Shown here piece by piece: positions 21,657 to 36,600 of a DNA stretch of 64,000 bases; the first letter of the stretch is position 1, and every line of letters starts with the position of its first letter. The position numbers were made by a program, and so were the translations under genes. The notes under the pieces were generated by a model, which worked only from the letters and a program-made list of their open reading frames with translations, was not told the origin of the DNA and made no database searches. The stretch comes from Siphonodentalium dalli (lineage: Eukaryota; Mollusca; Scaphopoda; Gadilida; Siphonodentaliidae): contig CP136068.1 of NCBI GenBank assembly GCA_032622095.1, forward strand, positions 51,272,443 to 51,336,442, written 5' to 3'.

Positions 21657-24600
21657 GTAAGGGTTCGAACTTGCTAATTCGAGACTGCTCTATGGGAAGG
21701 AATTATGTATATGGAAACTTGAAGTTCCTGAACTTTTGTTTTGCGTCAACGTGTCAAAACAAATCAGTGCCACTGACATAAGTGTAAATTGACAAAGACA
21801 CTGTTGTCACTTAGGCCGGGAACACTTTTCACACGAGCTAGATAAGCCGTTTTATATAAAGTAGCTGGTTCGGGCAATTAAACCGTACATAAACCAGCGG
21901 AATGCGCAAGTGAAATTAGGTGTCATTTGTCATAAAAAAACGACCCAAATTGAAGGTAATGTTTTTCTTCGAGTTGAACTAACTTCACTAAGTTTGGCCA
22001 ATCTTCTGTCCCAAGCTTGAGCTACATGTAAATTTTAAAATATAAAATAATCATTGCAACCAACTACATGTACTCCGGTTCCTATAGACACACTAACACA
22101 GTAACTATTTGGAGCTTATATTATAATTTAAATAACCTGCACATCAAAACAAGTTTCTGTGCACAATTTCATTCATCATTGATTTCCACCATTGTTGAAT
22201 GACCAGTACACTGCAGTAAGGGTCTGTTGCACAGTCCAGATCATGTAAATACAGATGGGAAGTGTATTTGCAGGGTTTCCACTACTACAGCCGGCTGTCC
22301 TGCGGCCTCATTCCTCTCCCCAACAATGACTTTGTATTGTGCCACAGACCCGGCGAGCTCAATCCCCTTTTCCCAGGAATGGACACTCGACGATTAACAG
22401 GTTGCAAGCCATCATACACTTGATGCTGAATGAGACGTAATCAGTTGCATGTGCCACTCTTTTCAGTCCTCTATCGTCTATCATAGAGACGGGTGCCATC
22501 ATAGAAAACTGCCCACACTCGGTTCCAATGACGTCACAATATGTATGGGATGATACACCGATCAATGCATCGCGTATATGTATATGCGCATCATCACCAA
22601 CGATAGACCCCACGATACACCACCCAATATCCACCATGTATAGATTATTGTGGTATCTAAGATTTTATACTAGTTAATTGCCTTAAATTCTTAAAGAAAA
22701 TAAACACTCACAATAATTTGAATAAAGAGTATACACAACATCGTCAAAGTGTTAAACATTTGTTGTCTGTCTACTAGTAACAGCTTGTCATGCATGGTGA
22801 GACATCATTTTAAATAGTGATGTAACGATACGGGGGTTATCGGTAAAAGCCGATAGCCGATATTTTCCGTGGAATTATCGGGCGATCCGATACAGATACC
22901 GATAAGTCTTGTATATGAACAAAGTTTGGAAGAAACAGAACAAATTTCCATATCAATTTGTCTTTTAAATTGCAAAGTATTGTCGGCAAAGAACTGATAA
23001 CCTGGTCGCAAAAAAAATTTAGTTTACGTTCCCCAAAAACACTGGCAAAACGATTTAATATTTCGTTGCATTCAAAAGATTTCCTCAATATTTGTTTGAT
23101 TCCGTTACTGTGCCTTACGGAATCAGTCCATAATCCATATGAGTCAATGACTCAATTTCAATTTGCCAAACTCAATCTTTTTCAGAAGTTGAACTTGCGT
23201 TTAATAGCACGTGCAATGCCCCGCATAAATTGTTGACATTTTTTCTGCCCATGACAGCAGATACAAATCCTGCCCATAGAGCACTCCGATTGGTTCGGAT
23301 AGTTCCATCAAACAAGTTAGTCACCTCCTCCATCTTCAGTCATCGTCTACCAGTGTGAATCGTCGATTTATAAACACTGTGATTTTTAGTTTACTGTGTC
23401 ATCTGTCAACACGTGGCTTATAAGTGATTTCTACTCGATGCATCAAATGCAAGCAAAAAATTTTGATCTTGCCGCCCGGCACCCACCTTGGGAAGATAAT
23501 AACAATGTGACAACTTACTGTCGCACGTGGCGTGGAATTAATTCCACACCCCATGAATACATCACTAAATGATACATCTGTCTGATTCAGTGATAGGAAG
23601 ATTCCATTCTCACGCTAATGCCAGGGGTGTCAGTTATTCGCTTTCAACATGTGCTACTCGGCACTCGCAAGTCACTTTAATTGTATACAGTTTATGTTTT
23701 AACTTTTAATTATTATGCGTACGGAACTACGGTACCTATTGAAATGTTTATTTGGGTCATGAGTGTACCAACAGACTGGCAACAGTCTCATGTCGATGTT
23801 GCCATCAAGGTATATCACCGTATGTGATGGGGGGGCTGACCCGTGCGTAAAATAGTCACATTTTGTTCTGGAAATTCCCGTCATTTATTTAATATTAAAG
23901 TAGGAATTGGTGTCAAAACATTCACGGAGGACGCAACATGTATATGGGCAATTCCACGTGACTGACATTACACTGTACATTCAAAGAACTTTTTCCAGAT
24001 TCATTGTGATGAATAGAGCAACATTTATAAATATATAATCTTATTTCTATGTGTGATGTTGGCTTGTGCCGGGTGCACCCTAAAATGTGCATTATTCTGA
24101 GTTTAGTCAAGCGATGATAAAATGGCATCGTTCAATGTTAGCGTGACTGACATTACATGAAAATATCAAGGCACAGTGCCAACTTGTTTTCAAATTAAAT
24201 TTGTCTTAAATTTACAGAAACTCGTATGATTTTCTTTGTTAATCTTTTGTGGTAGATATTTCAAGATAATGTAAAAGCTAAATTTAAGCTTAGAACTAAC
24301 ATGAAATATTTTTTGTTGTCCAAATTATGCGTGACTGACATTACACTAATTTAGTGACTGACATTACGCTATGAAATATATCAAATATTTCCAACAGTTT
24401 CCGATCCAAATGAGTAATTATTGCCCTACCAATCATATTTTATGGGGTTTAAATGCATTTAATATATTTTATTACCATATACAGCACATGAACATGACAT
24501 TGACTAATGTAAGCGTGACTGACATTACACAATTTTATCCAAGATACATGGTAACTGGATTTAAAATTTAATTTGTTTGACATTCAAATACTTTAATATG

Positions 24601-27600
24601 AACACCTTTTTCAATTATTTTTATGGACAGACTAATCTGTCTGTATCTGATATTATGTGACTGAATTTGTGCCTAACATTAACCTATGGAAAAAAAAAGT
24701 ATAAAATATTAGTTCTACATTTTCAATCACCAATTGTACTAGTTTTTCAGACAATAGAGTTTGGAAACTGGGGACAATGGGAGGTGGTTTGCATAGGTTG
24801 TCTTACTTTGGCAAACATTTTCAACAAATATTTCATGCCATGACATTTCAGTTGGAAATTTTACACCAAATCTAGGTTGAAATTTTCCTGTCTAGTTTGT
24901 TTACCAGTATTTAGTGAGATATATTTATACAAGTTGAATAAATAAATAAGTGGATAAGAATCATCATTGTATGGCAGCCTCCCAAGAAAAATTATAGTAA
25001 TATACTGTGGACTTTCTCGTAGAACAACTCATTGGCCACAACAAAAGTCTGAGCACACTGTTCATTATACCGCTATACTTAAAGTAATTGACCACCAATA
25101 ACGTGGTGTCACCCCGTTAATATGGCGGTACTATACCGCGGTATCCTCCAATACCGCGGTACTGATACCGCTTGTTAACGCGAACAAGTATGTGTGAGTA
25201 AATACCTCCCCTCAAAGAGTTCCATGAAAATCACTGCGGTATTCAACAAAATTAATGCGGTGCCCGCTAAAAGACCGCGGTATCATTATCGCCCAATACC
25301 GTAACTCCACCGCCATGACCGTCTCGATACCGCTACCGTTTATTACCGGTATCACCGCGGTCATGACCGGGGTATCACCCCGTTTTTCTGGTCAATTACT
25401 TTGAGAATAGCGGTACCTGGGGACATGAATTTCCAAATATATAACCAAGCTGATAACTTTCAGCCCACTTGTAGTTAGGGCTGTACTAGTAACAATGCAG
25501 AAGTTCACATTGCAATGCACATCGTAATGTTTATGCTTCGATGCGCTGTGCACCACGATGCACAATTGCTAGTTGTCACTGTATCTATGAATTAATTCAG
25601 CCTCGTTGTAGGGATCAAGTTGCTCATTGCCCAAATGGTAACCATCCTGATTCATGCAATTAGGAAGGGTAAATTACCTACTTTCTCTTTCTCATTGATG
25701 AAATTGATGTCACTCTTGGAAATAAATGTTGAGAAATTGAATTCTTGAGTGTTGTTTGAAAGCATTTGATGAGTTTTGGACCCAAAAGTATGTTTTTCAT
25801 ACATTCAGTGCTCACATTCATCATGAGAACAGTATTAAAATTTACCAGTAGTAGATGCACCTATATGCACCAATCCAATTACTGTTATGTTTTTTACAAG
25901 ATTTTTATGTCATCTACCAGAATAGGAACAAATTGCAAAACGTGACTGACATTACATGCCGTGACTGACATTACGCGTGACTGACATTACATATTTTAAC
26001 TCTTGCTAGCGGTCAACTTAGACATCGAATGATGCCTATTTTGAACAGAGACATTCAGGCTCAGGTATATTGAGTGTATCTAAGATATGGTTATTATATT
26101 GTCATGCATTATAGTTTTATAACAACAATGGCAGTATTTTCGTGACTGACATTACATATAGTACGTAGATTTCTAAAAAATAATTTTTCCCAAATGGACA
26201 TCAGGCACAGGAATATAAACCCAAGATGTGTTATAGCGTGCATCAACCTATTTAAATACTGAAATACTACAGGCCAATCTAAAATAATTGTTACTTTTCC
26301 CTCAATCACTTACAGGTTACTTTGGGCATAAATTTTAGTAGCACATGTAGGTTAATAATGGCGTATGCTTTCATCATTAAAATGATGAATATGACAGAGA
26401 GAAAATCTGTTTTCAATAACTTGAATACCATAACTATCAGATTTTCAAACTCTTTAGTCAATATTCAAGATTTAAAATTTTCACAAATTTCATTCTCCGT
26501 CGTGGAATTGCCCGTATCGGTTGACGATATCGGTCGGGAGACTAAATTTTGCCGATACCGATATCTTGCCGATAACACATATATCGATCCGAAAGCCAAT
26601 ACCGATAATCGGTACATTACTAATTTTAAACATCAAACAAATTTATCGGAAAGCTCATGGCAGCACGTGGGGATGTTTCATTAACACAGTAGGGGTGTGC
26701 TGACCTATGAACATTCCACCAGTGATCAGTGCTCATTCAGACATGCAATAGCTTGTGTTATACTGTGATACCAAGCCCGGGAACAAAACGTATATAGAAT
26801 TACTCCACTTCTATTGCATTGTAATTTGGAAATGTGAGACATGAACCAAATAACAAGCCTACACAATACAAGAGATTTACATTACAATACAATAGTATAA
26901 AGTATTTAGTATTATGTTTTAATTGTGATGATAATAACATACAAACATTCAGAAACAATAACAGGAAACTATGGTGGCTGATTTGCGACATACTCAATAC
27001 ATATATTATCTCGAGATCTCGACATAATTATCTCGAGATCTTGAGATAATATCTCGAGATCTCGACATATTATCTCGAGATCTCGACATATTATCTCGAG
27101 ATAATATCTCGAGATCTCGACATATTATCTCGAGATAATATCTCGAGATCTCGACATAACATGCATATTTAAACATCTGATGTAGTGGCAATGTGACAAC
27201 AACCAAGATGGAACGCGAGCAAGTCGCTCCCTGTCTCTCACTCAAACTGTCTGTCTCCCCTCTCTCGCTCTCCCTCTCTCTCTCTCGCTCTCTATCTCTC
27301 TCTCTCGTTCTTTCATGGGTCCCGGTACATACAAATCGACTTGGTTCAAATCCGGGAATCTCGATTGATAATCTGGTACTCGGGTCTCTGTCCCACCATC
27401 TCTCTCTCTCCCACCCTCTCTCTCTCTCTCTCACTATGTCTGTCTCCCTAGCTCCAATCGACTTGGTTCAAATCCGGGAATCGAATCCGGCTTATTCTCG
27501 ATTGATAATCTGGGACTCGTGTCTCTGTCTCTTTACCACTCTATCTCCCTCCGTCTGTCTGTATGTATGTCTGTCTGTCTCCCGTTCTTTCGTTAGCCGC

Positions 27601-30600
27601 TGATCATTCGAAAGGCGGCGCGTGTGCATACCTGTCGTCTTGACTCAGTTCCGGAACGCAAATCCGGGTTATTCTCGATGGATAATATGGGACTCGGTCT
27701 ATGTCTCTCTCTCCCACTCTCTCTTTCTCTCTCCCTCTGTCTGTATGTCTGTCTGTCTCTCTCTCTCTCTCCCATTAACCCCTGATCGTCCAGAGTGCAG
27801 ATGTACGAGATAATATGTCGAGTGCATTCATTCCTCGAATGAAAATTTATTTTTGAGTACGATGTCCTCATTGGTTGATTTACTCATGTAGTAACCTGGT
27901 CGGTCAAGTCACTTACGTACCTGTAGGGCTCTCAATAATTTCTTGGTAAAACGACCACATGCTTGAATCTACTTTGCGAATACGTAAATACATCAATATT
28001 TAACACATTTACATAATTTCACAAATAAATGTCTTGATGAATATAAAACAGTTAAACATTCTGAATGGAAAACGAACATACACTACCTAGGAGTGGGAAA
28101 ATTAACACAAAATTATTCAGACGTGAACATAGGGCCAAAGAAAAAAAGTTTTTTGGTTTGGGTTTCCCGACCCACACTATTTTTTGCATGCGACCATAAT
28201 AATTTTTCCGCCTCGCCGGGGAAAAAAATTTAGTGTTAATTTACGCGCTTATATTCTCCAAATGCGAGCATGCAGAACACTGAAACAATTACATGTAATA
28301 AGAATATCAAACACACAAACTTTTCAAGACATTTTCAAAGCCAATCACTATGATGATTTCAACAAGCTTGAAGTTTGGTGTAGTGCCGATTCCCCGATAT
28401 CAAAAGATACATGTATGTAAATTGTTCTTTTTAATTTGACAGAGACTTAATCGGCAACTCGGCCACTGTGATACTGATAGGAGAAGTTATAGATATAGTT
28501 ACCATGAAAATTATTGTGTTACTGATAGATTTGAAGTGAGATTTCAGCAATTCCTGAGTTGAATAACTTCATGCCCATTGCATTTGGCTTGAATGAGATT
28601 CATGTTTCATTCCCCAGTTTTAAAAGTATCACATTGAATGTTAAAGTCATCACATTGGAAGAATGTATTAAAAGCGAACAGCAGACAGAAAAATAAATAA
28701 TGATTTTTATTGAAATTTTATCTGTCAGAACATCCCTACAAGTGCTAAATGGGGCAGCCACCTGCTAGTGTCATATCATCCAGTTAATATACAGGCAATG
28801 CTATAGCCAATTGTATTGAATGAAATTGATGTATTCATTTTATTAGCTCAACTTTACTTTGTAAAGTTTGAGCTATTGCCATGGCTTGGTTACCCTTGGT
28901 ATCCGTCGTCCGTGTGTACGTGTGTGCGTGTATTCGTCAACAATTTCCTTGATCATGGGCTACAGGTCGTACCTTTGGTCTGATCATTATGAAATTTGTC
29001 ATGGCTGTTGACATTGACATGTAGATGGGAATGAGTCATTTTGGGGTCATTCGGCAAAAAAACATGGCTGCCAGCGGCCATCTTGGATTTCCAAATTCAA
29101 TCCATTAGCACGGGCTACAGGTCGTACTGTTCTTCTGATCATCATGAAATTTGTCATGGATGTTAATATTGACATGTAGATGGGAACGAGTCATTTTGGG
29201 GTCGTTCGGCCAAAAAAAAATGGCCGCCAGTGGCCATCTTGGATTTTACTCTTTGCATGACTAAATCCTTTGGCACGGGCTACAGGTCGTAGCTTTAGTC
29301 GGATCTTCATGAAATTTTTCATGGCTGTTGACATTGACATGTAGATGTGAACGAGTCATTTTGGGGTCATTCGACAAAAAAACCAGCGGCCATCTTGGAT
29401 TTCAAAATTCAATCCATTAGCATGGGCTACAGGTTATACTGTTCGTCTGATTATCATGAAATTTGTTATGGATGTTAATATCAATATTAACATCCATTAC
29501 AAATTTCATGATGATCAGACGAACAGTATAACCTGTAGCCCATGCTAATGGATTGAATTTTGAAATCCAAGATGGCCGCTGGTTTTTTTGACATGTAGAT
29601 GGGAACGAGTCATTTTGGGGTCGTTCGGCCAAAAAACATGGCCGCCAGCAGCCATCTTGGATTTTACTCTTTGCATGACTAAATCCTTTGGCACGGGTCG
29701 GATCTTCATGAAATTTGTCATGGATGTTAACAATGACATGTAGATGGGAACGAGTCTTTTTGGGGTCATTCGGCAAAAAACATGGTCGCCAGTGGCCATC
29801 TTGGATTTCAAAATTCAATCCATTAGCACAGGCTACAGGTCGTACTGTTTGTCTGATGAAATTTGTAATGGATGTTAACAATGACATGTAGATGTGAACG
29901 AGTCATTTTGGGGTCGTTCGGCCAAAAAATATGGCCGCCAGCAGCTATCTTTGGATTTTACTCTTTGCATGACTAAATCCTTTGGCACGGCTACAGGTCC
30001 TACCTTTTGTCGGATCATTATGAAATTTGTCATGGATGTTAACTATGACATGTAGATGGGAACGAGTCATTTTGGGGTCATTTGACAAAAAAACATGGCC
30101 ACCAGCGGCCATCTTGGATTTCAAAATTCAATCCATTAGCATGGGCTGATCATCATGAAATTTGTAATGAATGTTAATATTGAAATGTAGATGGCAGGCC
30201 TCAAGATTCGACGAGAATCACCAAATCGATTCTCGTAATGATTCTCGCAAAACTTTTTTTTCAGTGCTTTATGACTAACATGATTCAGCATTTGATTCTC
30301 GTAAAATTAAATGTATTTTGAGCCCTGGATGGGAACGAGTAATTTTGGGGTCGTTCGGCGAAAAAACATGTCCGCTAGCAGCCATCTTGGATTTTACTCT
30401 TTGCATGACTAAATCCTTTGGCACGGGCTACATGTTGTAGCTTTGGTCGAATCATCATGAAATTTGTCATGGATGTTAACAATGACTTGTAAATGGAAAC
30501 AAGTCTTTTTGGGTTCATTCGGCAAAAAAACATGGCTGCAGTAGCCATCTTGGATTTTACTCGGCATAACTACATGTAGGCCTTTCCACAATCCTAATCA

Positions 30601-33600
30601 CTCCATTGACTGTAACACATGAAATTATTCCCTTTCCAAGTTGAGCTACAGTGTCATTGACACTTTCATCTCTCATATGGTCAGTTAGTCATACTGTAGG
30701 AGCTTGGAAGTTATTTAAGAAAAATGGCAGTATTCTTTTTTTTTTCTTTATTGAAATAAAAAAGGTCATTAGTAAATGCTCTGTGTGGTGGCTCATGTGT
30801 CACTATATGTACACCAAATCTGGATTTTAATGCATAATAATCTGCATATCCTCTGGCCAATCATTTATGAATCAACACAGTATTTTTCAATTCTTCACCA
30901 ATCGTTCTGTTAAAAAAAAATTAAAAACCCTACCTACCGACCATATTTTATTTTGGCATGTAACCCAAACCACAACATTAATTTTTATTGGCCAAAATGA
31001 AGCAAAATTAAAAGATATGTTGCAAAATAGCGTTGATATACTTTTTCGGCACAGTGATATAAAATTTCAATGCAGGCGTTGATTCCCCAAGGCAGTGCAT
31101 TTAGTTTGAATGTGGTCCTCAGCCATTTACAATGTGATCATAACACACTCTCATTGCGTTGTAAATGCAACAACCACATTTCATAGACATTAAGACTGTG
31201 TTATAAACAGCTGAGGACCTTGTTAAAATGGACACTTATTTTTATAATATGTGTACCAGTTGTGGTGTGTGATGTTGCGGATATGTGCCTCGTTATTAAA
31301 TAATAAATATTGATGAGGAAGCATTGGAATACCCACAAGTGACAGCTACATGTACATGTTGTTTGGGAGATATGTGGTTAATGTACATAGACGCATTAGA
31401 CTGCCTAATTGTACTCACCCGCACTTGTCACACATGAACAGTCTGAGTGAGTTATTGAATGTGTGAAACTGTTAGGGGTGTAACGATACATCGATGTATC
31501 GATGCGACCGCGATACAGCACTGACGATACGGTCATCGATACGGGCGATCAAACGATACGTATCTCGATACACAAATTGCATGTTGTTATTACTTATTCA
31601 GGCAAGTAAGCAGCGGTCGTCACGAATGAGAAAGGTCAATGTTGAATCAGTATATAACACAAATTTAAGGTAATCCCCCACAATAAGCAATAAAAGTGAT
31701 AAGCATTCCCTATTTATCACAGAGTAACCGTGATGCCAACAGACCGCATTGTATCAATTTGCATGTGTAGACAATACGATGCCATCTTCTTGAAACACAT
31801 TGTATTAATAGATCAGTCGCTAGTGGTCCACTGATCAAAGCACAGACTTGACCTGAGTGACCTCAATTTTAATGACCTATTTCAATAGTACACGTCATGC
31901 AGCAAGTGACTACTTTGTCAATGACATGTCGTTTACAACCGGCGGCAAACCTTTGATGCCTGTCTTAATGCTACAATTTTAGTTCACTGTTAACCAGAGT
32001 GATTCAGCTGCTGTAGTCTCAACCTATATCATATCAATATACATGTATGTCTTTCCCCATGCCACGTCAACACTGGACACTGCACTCTGTGCACTGGCCC
32101 GTGTGGGTTGCTGAGCAATTGTTAACCTTCCCGGAATAAACTTGTCAACAGACAGAATCCCCCCAATTCCCGTTATAAAGTTGACAACTTGACATGAGTT
32201 ATTAATATAAAGCCCCTCCCATTTAACTGTCAATCTCGTGACATTGACTGAGAGATTTTCGGAGAGGACGTTCCTCATTGGTCAACAGGTAGTGTTTGTA
32301 CTCTAATTAATTTTGTTCAGATAACGCAGTGCAACAATGGGCTCAATGTCGGCATCTTTATGCTTCCGGGCCGATAGGATATCACTGATAGTCGATACAT
32401 CGACGAGGTTTTAATTATTTTTTTTTTCTTAGGCAATACAATACAAGTTGCAACAACAAACATTTAAGACGAACATCTGGTACACATATTTTAGCGAGTT
32501 CATGTAGGCCTACCATGCAAGCACATATCCATCCGTCGTTATCGCTATATATCAGTGTATATACAGTCCGTACGAAGACTGCAATATCACTATAATTTTA
32601 GGCAAATGAATCGCAATACGTATCGTATCGTGACCTCTGTATCGCGATAAACATCGATACACCCCATACCCCGTATCGTTACACCCCTAGAAACTGTGAC
32701 TTATTGCTTATAGATCTGGAGTGTTACGATTAAATAAGTATTGAACGGACGTATTCTTCGATCTTCCTGCTGTACATGTGACTCCCCGACACATGTATCT
32801 GAGGATTAATCAACTGCTTACTAGTACTTTGCACTTGACCACCGACAAGGACGATAAAAAGGTTGCAAGAAATCTTGCACTTGATGAGTGAATAAGATGA
32901 TCAGTAGCACATGCCATGCGGACAGTTGTCTACACAGTCCTTGATAATGCTTTGTCGGCGAAAGTCAAACCAATCAATCACATAAAAGAGGCCGTTGCCA
33001 TAAAAGAAAATTGTCAACTATGGTTTCAGTGATGCCACGACTCACCAAATGTTGAATTGTCATTGAATACATTTACAAAATAATGTCAGTTGAATACATT
33101 CACAAACAATAGGGGTCACAATTACTCATAAGAAATTTTTTTTATAAAAGAAAACTGCAGCCAAGCAATGCGCGCGGGGATCAGCCAAAATGACTTTTTA
33201 TTCCACTGAGAGACATGAAAATCATCGCCATCAACCACAGAAATCTTAGTTGATGCTCCTATATGAGACGATGTGCCATACTCTATATTCTGATGAATAG
33301 TGTGTGCAAAATGTTCATCATTGCTTAATAATGTCGCATTTGGGCCAGTTTACCACGTATTTACGTCATATACATGTGTATGAATATCGGACAATAAAAT
33401 ATCTCCCTTTGGAGGCTCAAGTCATATCAACAACGCCACATTGTTAGCTTTCCCGCCAAAACATTTCCACAGAAAATCTTGTCAGTATTGTTGCTGCATT
33501 TTGTGCTAGTTTAGTGTCGGGTATAAAGACCCAACGGTAGTAGGCCCTATCTTCACTCCTTTGCAACTTCAACCTACTAGTACATGTACCTGTATGTCAG

Positions 33601-36600
33601 CTCTCAACAATGCCACTTGGTCATTTTTCCCTTCTTTCTATGTACCGGTAGTTTGAAACTTGTAGCAATAGTGTTGAATTTGTGCCTGTTTAGTGTCGGG
33701 TATACATGTATGTTTAAAGATCCACAGCGGTTGTAACTCTACTCTCTTTTGGGCCTCAATCCATGTAAACGATATCACACGGTCAGATTTCCCGCCAAAA
33801 GTTTTCTTGCTAATATCGGGATATACTCTGGCACGACAAATTGTTATTTCCATGACCATTTTATCGCAAGATTTACCATGCATGTAGAAACAAAAGTTAT
33901 CAGTTCTACTGTGATTCTCAGAATTCAATAACTTGTCAATCGAAATCACTGTTTTTAACAACCTGCCAGTTGAGCAGTAATTAGTCGCTCAAATTTAAAA
34001 TTACGCATTGTGTCGCTTACATGGTTTTAGTTTATTAACTTAGGTAAAAAAAACATACTCAGTTTCAAATTGCTTTCTGTATGAAGCTTCAATGTTCTGC
34101 CTCTTGTCTCAGGTGCAAATTTTCTCCCCACTGGATGAACCATGGTCACCCCATCATGTTAAGTGTTTCCCAATATGGCCTCAATTATTCCCTCCTGGTG
34201 GAAACCCTGACTATATGAATGCTCTTCATTGTTATGTGCTATATAAAACAGTTTTGGTTGACACCCAGAACACGATACAAAAAAACAATTACTCACTTTC
34301 AAAACAAAACGGTTCAGATTTTTATGAACATGCAAAACGGACAAAGCAGAAAGTGAATTGCATGTGCGGTTTTGCGATAACACTGATCTGAGAACAGCTC
34401 TGCCTATCAGCATGTGTATTCTATCACCCCTCAGAATTTTGGTTAGTACATGTCAGAAGTAAGTAATGTGTGCTATTTTAATTGATGTGTACTTTTGTGT
34501 GGGTGAAAACTATTGACAATTGGTTGCTACAGTAACATTGAATATATGCCACTGATATCACGGCCTTTGACTCTGGCAAAAAACACATTCTTGTCGCTTG
34601 ATCATATATGGGGCTCTCAATGGGATATTTCATGTAACACAATACAAAACGACAACAATGTCAGAGGATAGGAGTCGGAAACATAATTGGCTGTACATTA
34701 TAACACAATAGTTTAATAATAATAGATACGGTAAGAAAAATTTGGGGGGGGGGGTGTGGAGGGTCACGATAAATTTTCGATGAAAATTATCTGAACTTTG
34801 GCCGGGTTAGCAGACACTAAAGTTTTTTTTTAGGCCTCATTGCTTAGTTGAATAGCTGATTCTTAAGCTAAAGGGAGTCACCGATTATTTTCTATAGTGC
34901 CTTGATATACAGTGTTTATAACAATCTACATGTATGCCATAAAATATGATTAAAATAATATAATTCATCACCATTTGAAATGTCTGTGTCTCAGAAGATG
35001 CCCATTGAGAAATGGAAAACAGCTGAAATCATAGAAAGAATTCCCCAGTTATGGCTCCCAGAATGCAACATAATTCAAATTCAAAATGTATTTTCAATGG
35101 AAGGGGAATAACTCTATATCTTAAGATATAGAGTCATTCCTCTTGCATTGAAAATAATGAAACTTGAGCACAAAATACAAGTCGGTTCCTCAACAAAAAC
35201 AACATGTTCTCAGTTTATTACACCGAATAAGTTGATAATACAATGTTTTGGAGCCTCATCTTTCAAATGGTATATAATATGGCATATATTTTACATAAAG
35301 TTATTTGGGGGTTTGAGAATTAAGTGGGCCTTTATAGATGTACTAGTATTTAATTTAATTAAGTAGTTCAAACTGGAGTAGTTCAAACTGGAGCAATTAC
35401 ATGTTTTCAATTCACTACTACATCTACATACATGTACATGTATACAATTATATTTTTACAGTTAGCAGCCTTCAGAAAAAAGAAAGTGAAGAAAAAGGAA
35501 AAACCTGTAGAAGTTAGTGACAGTGATAGTGCTAGGTCATGGAAAGATGGGGAGAGTGGTGAAAACCTAACCGATAAAGATAGTATCTGCAGTGAAACAC
35601 CTGATGTCGCAGATCAAACTGAGCTGACTGCTATCGTCACAACATACGAGGGAGATGAGGTCAAACCTGTGGGGCAAGCGACCGTGGAGCCAGATGTCGG
35701 AGATGTCGCTCAACCTGAATCAGGGGATGCCATGATCAGTAGTGATCAAGGGGAAAGTACAACAAAAGACGCTGAAAATGTCCCAACTGAGACTGACGAG
35801 GAAAGAAATGAAGTGAAGATGGTTACCGATGATGCTGACAGACATCAGGCTCAACATGCTGCACCTCTTTCCAAGAAACAAGTGAGTAATCATGTTATCC
35901 CTTTCCATACTAAATGGATTCTCCCACTCAGTAATATACCGGTATATACATTGGAATGGTCTTATTCATCTGGAGAGATTTTCAGTAAATGAACCGACGA
36001 CAAACATTAGAAAGTGCAGAAGCAATTATATTCATTGGCAAGAATATTGCTGAAATTGAAAAGGCTCAATTGTAATTAGTGGTAATATTTGACAGTATCT
36101 TGTGCATTCAGTTTGCGATGATTGCAGATGTCATTTACATCTCAATATACTGTTTATATAGATCTATACATGTCTTACAAGAAATGGATATACAATCGGT
36201 GATGGATCCAGGGATTTTTTGGGGAAACCTGTTTTCGGGCAATGATATACCGAAGACATATCCCTAAGGCTTGAGCGGGGTAGGTTCGGGAAGGGGTGTC
36301 CCCCTGCTGATGGTGGGGGGGGGGGGGTCCGGGGGTTCTGCCCTTGGAAAATTTTTGAAAATCTTTTGCATTGGGAACTAATCTAGGGCTATCTGAGGCC
36401 GGTATTTTGAATTTTACTGAGAGGTCAATTTGATAAAGTTTCTCAAGCGTAACTTTGAATTTTTTTATATATGTATGCGATTGGAAATGCAGATATCAGA
36501 TATCTTTTGGTTCAATGGATTATGCTTATCCTGCTTGAAATTCTAAAATTCTAAAATTCAAGTGAGAGACACATTCATAATATACTACTAGTAGTAGTGC

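Larger units (their letters stand above)
22815..26622. mobile_element. 3.8-kb hAT element with 8-bp target duplication
   Basis: Left end TAGTGATGTAACGATA and right end complement of TAGTAATGTACCGATTATCG, each flanked by ATTTTAAA (22807-22814 and 26623-26630), a perfect 8-bp duplication as in hAT elements. Subterminal parts are full of CCGATA/TATCGG palindromic phrases. No transposase frame longer than about 120 codons is present, so it is non-autonomous. It contains nine identical GTGACTGACATTAC motifs on one strand, a nested 344-bp MITE (25070-25413) and a diverged bit of the TTGGAAATTT family near 24840. Confidence 0.85.
28845..30669. mobile_element. Core-repeat element, AGCTCAA family, copy 1
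   Basis: The left end is a hairpin, AGCTCAACTTTAC facing GTAAAGTTTGAGCT. The right end has AAGTTGAGCTACA and then the short palindrome GTGTCATTGACAC. Between are about nine ~180-bp repeats with ATGGCCGCCAG, CATCTTGGATTT, GGGCTACAGGTCGTA and ATGAAATTTGTCATGG. Hairpin at one end and inverted copies of the terminal word at both ends recall Helentron-type (Helitron2) elements, but the class is uncertain. Copies 2 and 3 are at 40764-42257 and 48755-50214. Confidence 0.7.

Noticed and set aside
28845-30669. CRISPR array or other spaced-repeat system
   Set aside because: Units are ~180 bp, diverged and without unique spacers, in an intron of an animal gene.
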